Assembly (NCBI GenBank): GCA_050948825.1
Contig: JBMNEO010000001.1
Location: 21,450 to 85,449 of the forward strand
Origin: DUQX01 sp050948825
GTDB taxonomy: Bacteria > Bacillota > Dethiobacteria > DTU022 > UBA8154
DNA length: 64,000 bases
Direction of reading: 5' to 3'
Position 1 is the first letter of the stretch; every line of letters begins with the position of its first letter. Positions 18,052 through 24,812 of the stretch are shown here, piece after piece. Under the pieces are notes generated by a model. The model was not told the DNA's origin, made no database searches, and was given only the letters and a program-made list of their open reading frames with translations. Both the position numbers and the translations under genes were made by a program.

Positions 18052-19185
18052 TTAATCGGCATTAATATTGTAAAAATAAAGGGTTTCCCCATCAACAACA
18101 TAAAATTGAACAGATTTTTCCTCAGAGCCATCCCGTTCGGTAACCTGCAGGACCGGCGTATCTTTTTCATCAGCTATTTTGAGCAGATCTTTAAAGCTTT
18201 CCATTTCTACCCTGAGGCTGCTTTCGGAAAGGGACCTTATACCGCTGGCCATGACAATTCTGCTGCGATGCCGTTTCCTGATCTGGCTGAGCCTGCCGGC
18301 AAAGCTGCCTGCTGCTCCATTTGTTTTCCTGGCCAGGGAGGTGTAAGAAATACCTCCGAGCAAAAGGAAAACAACCAGAGTGGAAGGGAACAATACCCTT
18401 CCTGTTGTCACGGGAAGAGGATAACCAAAAACAATCATATAATTTACTGTAGAAACCGTATCCCTGGATTCTTCTGTTGTTTCGTAGAGTAACTCTCCTC
18501 TGGGCTCTATCAACACATTCGATAAACCAAACTCATATTCACCGGTCAGGTCGCCGTTTTCCTGGAGCTGGGGATCTTCACCGGGAGGCTCTTCACCAAG
18601 GGGGCCTTCACCGAGGGGGTCATCACCAACAGGAGGAGTATTTGACGATAAAATACTTTTAATCACCAGGCGGTATCCCTCCCGTGGCCTTACCTCAATT
18701 TCCTCGATAATAGCTTCAGCCAGTGCAACCGCCTCTTCCAGAGGGAGCGTAAAATTAGAACTATACCTGACTAGCCCTTCCCCCTGTTCCAGGACAGTCG
18801 TTTTTGGCTTCAACCCGAGATCTTTCTCCCACTGCCCCGGGGAACGCACAAACAGGCTGACATGCAGCTCCCCTTCCGGTTCGATATCGGGATGGACTTC
18901 GATTTCCCCGGTTACCTGAAATTCTACCCTGTTTATAACATTTCTGAAGTAGCTTTCCAGTCCTGCCGGCAAATCCGAACCTTCAGGATAAAGGATAGAA
19001 GGGGCTGTAAATACCTGATAATCGTAGATAATCCTTTGAGTTTTGCTCTGTTTTAAGATTTCCTGTGAGTTTACAGGTAATGCTTGCAAGGCTTTTACGG
19101 TCATTACGCCGGAAAATATGATAAGGACGATAATAACAACTGATATAGCAAGTTGAGCATTTTTAGGGCGCTGATTCTTTTTCAA
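18052..19185 (-). CDS. DUF5305-like membrane protein
   Basis: A TM near the N-terminus (LAISVVIIVLIIFSGVMTV) is followed by an extracellular domain with YDYQVFTAPSILYP and EVQVTG-like strands. There is a Pro/Gly/Glu-rich loop at residues about 200-225 and a second TM near residue 270 (TTGRVLFPSTLVVFLLLGG). The cytoplasmic tail ends in VQFYVVDGETLYFYNIN. This layout matches DUF5305, a family often found near SipW-like peptidases. The assignment is from memory of the family and should be checked. The TTG at 19185 is preferred since AGGAGAGG lies six bases upstream. It follows the exported protein at 19218 in one operon and may help its assembly or presentation. Confidence 0.7.
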   Translation of the reverse strand: MKKNQRPKNAQLAISVVIIVLIIFSGVMTVKALQALPVNSQEILKQSKTQRIIYDYQVFTAPSILYPEGSDLPAGLESYFRNVINRVEFQVTGEIEVHPDIEPEGELHVSLFVRSPGQWEKDLGLKPKTTVLEQGEGLVRYSSNFTLPLEEAVALAEAIIEEIEVRPREGYRLVIKSILSSNTPPVGDDPLGEGPLGEEPPGEDPQLQENGDLTGEYEFGLSNVLIEPRGELLYETTEESRDTVSTVNYMIVFGYPLPVTTGRVLFPSTLVVFLLLGGISYTSLARKTNGAAGSFAGRLSQIRKRHRSRIVMASGIRSLSESSLRVEMESFKDLLKIADEKDTPVLQVTERDGSEEKSVQFYVVDGETLYFYNINAD

Positions 19186-19217
19186 TAACACCTCTCCTGT
19201 CCTGTTTCGCCTTAAAA

Positions 19218-20162
19218 TCAATCTTCAGTGCCGGTATCTGTGCCGCCGCTATCCGTTCCGCTGGTATCTGTGCCGCCTCCGGTATAATTGTCTCTGGTAT
19301 CATCGTCTCCAGAACCGGTTCCGCCTCCAGCGGTATCTCCAGTACCTATTTCGTCTCCAGGATCCGTTCCGTTGCCTGTATTCGTCCCGTCATCGGTTTT
19401 TCCGTCTCCAGGATCCGCTCCGCCTTCAATGTTTGTTTTTTCACTGTTATCTTTTCCGTCACCGTCACCACCGGTGCCTGTTTCACCCTTAGCATCTGTT
19501 CCGTCACCGGTCCCATCGCCGGTGCCCATTCCATCATCACCATTCCCAGGGCTCTCCCCTTCTGCGGGACCCGCTCCTTCTCCGGTGCCTGTTCCATTAT
19601 CGGTATCCCCGTCTCCTAAACCCGTTCCATCACCGTTACCGCCGGCGCCAGCCTTCCCGGTGCCCGCTTTTTCATCGGTTTGGGGTACAGGCTCATATAC
19701 TTCTACCAGCAAATCATTTTTTAACCTTGCGCTGCCGCCAGGAAAGTCAGCATTTAAAAAGACTGTCAGCAAGTGCTCCCCGGCCGGGCAATTTTCATCT
19801 ACACTCATGGATATATAGCTGACACCATATGAGTCAAGATAACCGTATCCATAATCATCAATAAAGGTAAAATAATCACTATCACATTCAAACGTAAAAT
19901 CAATACCTGATTCCAACTTGTTTGAGACAACAAGAACCCCTTCTGCAAGCCCCCCCTGCTCAATAGAATAGTAATCACCTGAAGCGTTAATAGAAATCAA
20001 CCCATTGCTGGCTGAATTAGTGGCAAATAAGCTGTTGGAGTCAGAGTTTACAATTTCGAGTGAAGCAGGATTGTCCACCCTCACACTTGAATAACTAATC
20101 GCCCCATAGACACAAAAAAGAAGAAGCCCGGTAAAAAACAAGGTAATCGCTATCTTTTTCAT
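19218..20162 (-). CDS. Exported YSxVxV protein with Gly/Thr/Asp-rich tail
   Basis: The signal (KIAITLFFTGLLLFCVYG) is followed by AISYSSVRVDNPASLEIVNS, the pattern shared with the proteins at 13775 and 21416. A beta domain to about residue 155 includes VVSNKLESGIDFTFECDSDY and CPAGEHLLTVFLNADFPGG. The remaining 150 residues are a degenerate Gly/Thr/Asp/Ser repeat (for example GDGTGDGTD and GGTDTSGTDSGGTD), probably an extended surface stalk. No sorting signal is present. The start has AGGGTGG before the ATG. The role is unknown; it is a likely extracellular fibre or sheath component. Confidence 0.78.
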   Translation of the reverse strand: MKKIAITLFFTGLLLFCVYGAISYSSVRVDNPASLEIVNSDSNSLFATNSASNGLISINASGDYYSIEQGGLAEGVLVVSNKLESGIDFTFECDSDYFTFIDDYGYGYLDSYGVSYISMSVDENCPAGEHLLTVFLNADFPGGSARLKNDLLVEVYEPVPQTDEKAGTGKAGAGGNGDGTGLGDGDTDNGTGTGEGAGPAEGESPGNGDDGMGTGDGTGDGTDAKGETGTGGDGDGKDNSEKTNIEGGADPGDGKTDDGTNTGNGTDPGDEIGTGDTAGGGTGSGDDDTRDNYTGGGTDTSGTDSGGTDTGTED

Positions 20163-20584
20163 GAAAAACCACCCTGCCTTATATTTGGTCGTTATTTCTA
20201 AATATTAACAGAATAGATTAGCAAAATTTCTCGCTGTTGGTATGATGTTCATAAATATCCCTATTTTGACATATATACTTCGACACAGGTTAAACAAATT
20301 CCTTCTTAATTTTGGCAATTCCTTAGGAAGAATCTTATAACCATTCAGAATTATCACCTACCAGGTCAAAATGTTGTCAGATCCTTGCTCCATGGACAGA
20401 AGATTGAAGAACCCTTATTTCTCCTTATTAATTGATTTTTTGTCATCTACAAGCATAACATCACGGCCAACAGCCTGGCATCATCCCAGGGAATTAATTT
20501 AAATTACCAATTAAGATAAACAAAAAATAATCCAAAGGTAGTATAGAATCCTGCGTTAGCCATTTATCCTTTGGAGTGAAAAAT
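20163..20584. other. AT-rich non-coding stretch with one conserved motif
   Basis: I find no gene on either strand. The one feature is AATAATCCAAAGG at 20526-20538, a one-base-shorter version of the motif at 9116, 12132 and 22111. It is about 365 nt upstream of the exported-protein start at 20162. A related TTTATCCTTTGGAGT lies near 20563. Confidence 0.5.
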
Positions 20585-20957
20585 CTAAAATAAACGGACC
20601 TCAGGAATGAGCTTAAAATGATTATCCAGGGAATAAACATAGGCATTGTTATTAATGGAAATCGCAGCAATTATTAAATCTGTCAGGGGGATGGTTAACC
20701 CATCTTTCCTTAGCCTGAACGAGATTGAACCGGCCAGCCGCCAATCTTCAAATTAGAATCAATAAATGGCACAGCATCTATACAACCTAGCAATCTTTCA
20801 AATTCTTTTCCGTTTTTACCCCTTGCAAGAGTTCCGAAACGACTGGTCCTGCCATATACACGGATCCAGCCAAAAGTCCCTTATCGATTATTGCTGTTAT
20901 TTCTGCCTTATCTTTAAAATATTCTATCCAAATAGATGTATCAACTATGATCTTCAT
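20585..20957 (-). pseudogene. vapC: VapC-type PIN-domain toxin, frameshifted twice
   Basis: The first frame reads MKIIVDTSIWIEYFKDKAEI, then AGPVVSELLQGVKTEK. A second frame continues EFERLLGCIDAVPFID. A third continues EDWRLAGSISFRLRKDGLTI, PLTDLIIAAISI and YSLDNHFKLIPEVRLF to a TAG at 20585. Joined, they give a complete PIN nuclease of about 125 residues. The four acidic residues are all present: Asp in VDTSIW, Glu in SELLQG, Asp in LTDLI, Asp in LDNHF. PIN toxins cleave tRNA or rRNA. The first frame overlaps the antitoxin stop, which is typical coupling. With two frameshifts the toxin is probably inactive, unless these are sequence errors. Confidence 0.8.
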
Positions 20958-21162
20958 TTTCTGTTAACTCTGCCTCTCTGAGTACTTTAATTGACTCTTC
21001 ATCCAGATCAATATTGCCTTTCAAAGCCATAAAATCTTTTATTTTTTTGAGGCGGATCGCATCCTGCAGAGCATTTTCAACCGATTTGGAACGGCTGCCC
21101 GCTTTATAGAGCCGTTCTACTTCCTTGATTATGCTTTCGGAGATATTCAATGTCGTACGCAT
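20941..21162 (-). CDS. vapB: VapB-type ribbon-helix-helix antitoxin
   Basis: The N-terminus MRMRTTLNISESIIKEVERL is a ribbon-helix-helix DNA-binding strand and helix. KAGSRSKSVENALQDAIRLK completes the fold, and the acidic C-terminus (DEESIKVLREAELTENEDHS) should bind the toxin. The ATG at 21162 has GGGAG eight bases upstream; the in-frame ATG at 21180 has none. It is intact while its toxin is broken. It probably represses its own promoter at 21185-21214. Confidence 0.85.
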   Translation of the reverse strand: MRTTLNISESIIKEVERLYKAGSRSKSVENALQDAIRLKKIKDFMALKGNIDLDEESIKVLREAELTENEDHS

Positions 21163-21184
21163 CCTCATCACTCCCTTCATAATA

Positions 21185-21214
21185 ATTATACACCAGATTG
21201 TTATGATTAATCAA
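21185..21214 (-). promoter_or_regulatory. sigma-A promoter of vapBC with palindromic operator
   Basis: On the minus strand TTGATT (21214-21209) and TATAAT (21190-21185) are separated by 18 bases. The palindrome TGATTAATCA (21203-21212) overlaps the -35 box, where an RHH antitoxin would bind. Confidence 0.6.
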
Positions 21215-21343
21215 TGCTTTAATTCTAGCTTTAGTCCAATGTCAACCATGGAATTGAAGTACATAGATGCAAACAAGCCCCTGGAAAGTATTTTTTACTA
21301 CAAGGGCTTATAATAACTTCCTGATGCGATTTATTTTAAAGTA

Positions 21344-21382
21344 AGATAAAACCCCCTTTGGAAACAAGATACTCTTAGGGGG
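21344..21382 (-). terminator. Probable terminator of the 21.4-kb exported protein gene
   Basis: CCCCCT (21352-21357) pairs with AGGGGG (21377-21382), and TTTTATC follows on the minus strand. The loop is long (19 nt), so the call is moderate. It lies 34 nt past the stop at 21416. Confidence 0.5.
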
Positions 21383-21415
21383 CTCTTAAATAATAAAGTA
21401 AATCTATAGCTTATG

Positions 21416-21976
21416 TTAGCTATTGTTAACAGTAACTGCATCTACAACAAGTTTCCAGTTATATTCAGCAGTCCAACCATTGGTAGCAGTTGCTTTCATA
21501 TCAATATACTGCTTTCCACCAGGTTCTAAAGTAAACTCAACTTTACCTCCTGAACCATGTATACCACTTAGTACTTTCCACGCATCCTCAGGCCCTCTCG
21601 CATAAATGTTGACTCTTCCTTGCGATACAGGATCCATACTGATAGAAACTACAACTGAATGTTCCGAATTGTTTGTTACTTTAAATAAGTCTTCCCATAT
21701 ATATTCACTTCCATCCTGAATACCAAATGATTCATCATCTTTTCCACGAGAAAGATCTATCGCTAATTTAGTAGTATAATCAGGACTATTATAACCAATA
21801 TAGCGTGCTGCATTATGGTTTTCACTTGCTTCTAATGCTAACAAAGCACCAGCAGTTCTTGTTAATTTAACTGACATGTCGTTTGTTACACTGGCAGAAG
21901 TATATGCCATCGCCGCCATGACTACCCGTTACCGCCAAGCAGACACGACAATTACCATAATTCCAACTTTCCTCAT
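21416..21976 (-). pseudogene. Exported YTSASV-type protein with a disrupted signal peptide
   Basis: A strong site (AAGGAGAGG) precedes an ATG at 21976 that encodes MRKVGIMVIVVSAWR and then a TAA at 21929-21931. The same frame reopens at 21919 with MAAMAYTSASVTNDMSVKLT, the family pattern. Reading the middle bases one frame over gives LAVTGS, which would complete a normal signal peptide. One inserted base before and one removed base after the TAA would restore it. The mature domain has EYIWEDLFKVTNNSEHSVVV and LEPGGKQYIDMKAT, and ends NNS. It is related to the proteins at 13775 and 19218. Without repair the protein would not be exported. Confidence 0.72.
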
Positions 21977-22110
21977 CTTTTTTACCTCTCCTTTTATTAG
22001 TTTATTTTTTGCGTTTTGTTTACGCTTCTTGATGATATTTTACAACGGGCTTAAATACCGCGCACCATCAAAAAGATCCAAATCCAATAGCTAATTAGAA
22101 TAAACTTATA

Positions 22111-22149
22111 ATAATCCTAAAGGAGTATTCCATGCTAAAAAATGAGAGT
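22111..22149. repeat. Left copy of a 35-bp direct repeat, with ATAATCC motif
   Basis: Bases 22115-22149 are identical to 23232-23266. The unit contains AAAGGAG, a short spacer and ATG, so on the plus strand it looks like a ribosome binding site and start for a short frame (MLKNES). The bases just to its left complete the ATAATCCTAAAGG motif (22111-22123) shared with 9116 and 12132. It lies 135 nt upstream of the start at 21976. Confidence 0.85.
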
Positions 22150-22243
22150 TATACGAGTTTCCTCATATTTGTTAGATAAAGAGGCAAAAGTATGAAGTAC
22201 AAAGGAATTAAAACACATTTCCAAATACGATAACAGTAAATGT

Positions 22244-23287
22244 TTGCACTACTACTTCTACTTTATTGATAAAGAATTTGGACTCTGCTATATGCGTGTT
22301 CCAACCTGGTGCCCCTTTAGACTTCAGTTTTACTTCAACGGGCATAACTGGCTGGCCAATAAGCTAAAGAGTAATGATATCCCCTACGTAATGCGGGAGA
22401 ATGCTTTTCTTCAAATCAATGACTTTGAAACAGCCCAAGAACTATCGCATAAGATCCGCATAGAAGATCTACACAAGGTTTTAGATATATTTGCCAAAAG
22501 ATACTGCCCGGTTATAGAGAAATATGACCTTTCTTACCGCTGGAGCATCATGCAGGCCGAATACGCTACAGATATTGTTTTCCGTAAACAGGCTGATCTT
22601 AAGCCTTTATATGATAATCTGGTACGTACAGCCATTCACTCCGTGAAGCCGGAGAATATCGCCACCTTTTTGGGAAAAAAGCTTCACCCCAACTACCAGG
22701 GCGAAATGGGCAATAATTTCAATACCCGCATCCAAGGTACAAGGATTAAGCACCAGATGGGTGCAACCAGTATCAAGATGTACGACAAATTTGGTATCAT
22801 TCTACGGATCGAAACATCGACTAATAATGTTTCCGAGTTCCAACACTTTAGAGAGGTCCAGCACCGCAACGGTGATACTACTAAAAAAGTTGCTCCTATG
22901 AAAAAAAACATTTATAGTCTTTTCCCGCTGGCCGGGTTATTAAAAGCAGCAAACCGTCGTTATCTTGAATTTATCTCAAGCTTTGATGACCCTACAAACG
23001 GAATCAAAAACTTAAACAAGGTAACCCAGGATATAGAAAAGGCTAACCGTAATTACAAGGGTTTTAACTTTTTCAGTAATGAAGACCTCAACCTGCTTCT
23101 TGTACTTACCAAAGGGGAACTCAATATTAATGGTATTAGAAATCAATACATACGGCAGCACCTCCCCTGGAACTCAGGTAAAGTGTCAAGAATGCTAAAG
23201 CGACTAAGAGTACATGGCCTGATTAAAAGAGTCCTAAAGGAGTATTCCATGCTAAAAAATGAGAGTGATATTATAAAAAACCCCTGA
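22244..23287 (+). CDS. 5'-truncated gene of an unrecognised HTH-ended family
   Basis: This is the only clear plus-strand gene. The frame is open from 22196 after a TGA but has no ATG and no ribosome binding site; 22244 is only a TTG. The sequence begins mid-domain (NSKCLHYYFYFIDKEFGLCY) and holds RVPTWCPFRLQFYFNGHNWL, QAEYATDIVFRKQADL and KMYDKFGIILRIETSTNNV. It ends with a winged-helix-like stretch (GKVSRMLKRLRVHGLIKRV). From memory, related full-length proteins are larger and carry an extra N-terminal domain of over 100 residues; they are common but uncharacterised. The final residues (LKEYSMLKNES) come from the 35-bp repeat, so the 3' end is also rearranged. Probably a remnant of a mobile or laterally acquired gene. 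Confidence 0.65.
   Translation: MHYYFYFIDKEFGLCYMRVPTWCPFRLQFYFNGHNWLANKLKSNDIPYVMRENAFLQINDFETAQELSHKIRIEDLHKVLDIFAKRYCPVIEKYDLSYRWSIMQAEYATDIVFRKQADLKPLYDNLVRTAIHSVKPENIATFLGKKLHPNYQGEMGNNFNTRIQGTRIKHQMGATSIKMYDKFGIILRIETSTNNVSEFQHFREVQHRNGDTTKKVAPMKKNIYSLFPLAGLLKAANRRYLEFISSFDDPTNGIKNLNKVTQDIEKANRNYKGFNFFSNEDLNLLLVLTKGELNINGIRNQYIRQHLPWNSGKVSRMLKRLRVHGLIKRVLKEYSMLKNESDIIKNP
23232..23266. repeat. Right copy of the 35-bp direct repeat
   Basis: It is identical over 35 bases to 22115-22149 and lies inside the end of the truncated gene. It marks one edge of a rearranged segment of about 1.1 kb. Confidence 0.85.
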
Positions 23288-23305
23288 GAGTGGTTCTCTC
23301 AGGGG
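23275..23305 (-). terminator. Strong intrinsic terminator of the Tad/PilT operon
   Basis: CTCTCAGGGG (23296-23305) pairs perfectly with CCCCTGAGAG (23281-23290) around a 5-nt loop, and six T residues follow on the minus strand. It lies 28 nt past the pilT-like stop and closes the operon that begins at the riboswitch near 38.4 kb. It has no T-run in the plus direction. Confidence 0.88.
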
Positions 23306-23332
23306 GCGTGAGGAGTGAATGCGCCGGTGGTA

Positions 23333-24403
23333 TTAATCCCCGGACGCTGCCTGGCTCAGGAAACGCGACATGGAAACCCGGTCTACCGCATTTTCCAATG
23401 CATCCTCGGGGTTAATATATCCTTTATGAAGAAGCTGTTGCAGGTGATCATCCATGGTTCTCATTCCAGCGGTAACCCCGTTTTGCATACTGGAAAAGAT
23501 CTGCTGAATCCTTCCTTCGCGGATAAGATTGCGTACGTTGGAGTTGGATACTAAAAATTCGACAACAGCAACTCTGCCCATCCCGTCCCTTCGCGGTAAA
23601 AGACGTTGTGATATAACACCCACAAGTGAGTTGGCAAGCTGAATCCGGATCTGGTTTTGCTGATTGGGCGGGAAAATATCAATTATACGCCAGATGGTCT
23701 GAGGAGCGTCGATTGTATGCAATGAGGCCAGGACCAGGTGTCCTGTTTCGGCGGCGGTAAGGGCAAGTGAGATGGTCTCGGGATCTTTCATCTCGCCCAC
23801 CATGACCACATCCGGATCCTGGCGCAGCGCGGCACGAAGGGCGACGGGGAAGGTATCGCTATCCGAGCCGATCTCCCTCTGGTTAATAATAGCTTTTTTG
23901 TGGGTGTGCAGGTATTCGATGGGGTTCTCAAGCGTGATTACATGACAGCTTCTTTCATTGTTTATCAGCTCGATCATTGCTGCCAGCGTGGTAGTTTTCC
24001 CGCTGCCGGCAGGGCCGGTGACCAAAATAATGCCCCGCGGGCGCAGCACCATCCGGGCAACAATGTCGGGGAGCCCCAGTGATGAAAGCTGCGGCACTTC
24101 GGTTTTAATAACCCTTATAGCCATCCCCATAGTCCCCCTCTGGTGAAAGGCGTTCACCCGGAAGCGGCCGAACCCGGAGTAACTGTAGGGATAATCAATC
24201 TCGCCTTTTTCCTTGAAAAGTACAAACTCCTTTTCCCCAAGTATCTGTTCAACCAGCTTACTTGTATCATCCGGTTTTAAAGGAGCATCATTTAAATGGG
24301 TTAGCAGGCCGTTCAACCTGATGGTCGGAGGAACCCCCACTGTTATATGTAGATCGGATGCCCCGCGTTCTACGGCCTGGTGCAGCAGTTCGTTTATGTG
24401 CAT
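23333..24403 (-). CDS. pilT: PilT-like twitching ATPase
   Basis: This is a hexameric secretion-family ATPase that retracts type IV pili. An N-terminal PAS-like domain has GASDLHITVGVPPTIRLNG. Then come GFGRFRVNAFHQRGTMGMAI, the Walker A (GPAGSGKTT), the Asp box (ITLENPIEYLH), the Walker B (VVMVGEMKDPETI) and the His box (AAETGHLVLASLHT). The length (356) is normal. The typical PilT AIRNLIRE motif appears as NVRNLIREG. The start has AAGGAGG seven bases upstream. No type IV pilus genes of the PilMNOQ kind are in the window. The gene closes the Tad operon, which suggests it may power or retract Tad fibres, or act on pili encoded elsewhere. Confidence 0.93.
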   Translation of the reverse strand: MHINELLHQAVERGASDLHITVGVPPTIRLNGLLTHLNDAPLKPDDTSKLVEQILGEKEFVLFKEKGEIDYPYSYSGFGRFRVNAFHQRGTMGMAIRVIKTEVPQLSSLGLPDIVARMVLRPRGIILVTGPAGSGKTTTLAAMIELINNERSCHVITLENPIEYLHTHKKAIINQREIGSDSDTFPVALRAALRQDPDVVMVGEMKDPETISLALTAAETGHLVLASLHTIDAPQTIWRIIDIFPPNQQNQIRIQLANSLVGVISQRLLPRRDGMGRVAVVEFLVSNSNVRNLIREGRIQQIFSSMQNGVTAGMRTMDDHLQQLLHKGYINPEDALENAVDRVSMSRFLSQAASGD

Positions 24404-24440
24404 CTGTAAACCTCCTTTGCAATTAACTTGCTACAATGCT

Positions 24441-24803
24441 TTAACTTGCTACAAAATTTATCGAGACTTCGTCGCCCACATTCGTCCCGTTAAGGTTTAA
24501 GGTGCCTGCCGGGGCCTCGATCACGCAGCATGCTTCTTTTACCACCGGGCTTACCCTATTAGGTTTCATCGCTTCAATCAGATAGCATATCCGCTGATCT
24601 CCGGCAATAAAAGCCAGGTCAATGGGGAATAACATCCCCAGGGTATGCACAGACCGGCACGGCTTGATAATAAGACCCTTGCGGGGCATGAGCTCCCTGC
24701 GGCCAAGGAGGCCTTTCAAACGCAAAAAGAAGCTATCGGCAATTTCCGCCTCTTCCAGAATAATTTTCTTCCGAGTTTTATTATATACTTCCGCTTTTTT
24801 CAT
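24441..24803 (-). CDS. DUF192 family protein
   Basis: This small DUF192 domain (120 residues) has LRLKGLLGRRELMPRKGLII, then CRSVHTLGMLFPIDLAFIA, and ends with GTLNLNGTNVGDEV. The motif VHTxGMxFPID is diagnostic. There is no signal peptide. DUF192 proteins of unknown function are often found beside Tad pilus genes in Firmicutes. It lies 10 nt downstream of the VWA gene and 38 nt upstream of pilT, within the operon. The function is unknown. Confidence 0.88.
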   Translation of the reverse strand: MKKAEVYNKTRKKIILEEAEIADSFFLRLKGLLGRRELMPRKGLIIKPCRSVHTLGMLFPIDLAFIAGDQRICYLIEAMKPNRVSPVVKEACCVIEAPAGTLNLNGTNVGDEVSINFVAS

Positions 24804-24812
24804 ATTTTTCCT

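Noticed and set aside
19288..19818. Plus-strand Pro/Ser/Val-rich frame
   Set aside because: It is the shadow of the Gly/Thr/Asp repeat tail of the exported protein at 19218 and has no ribosome binding site.
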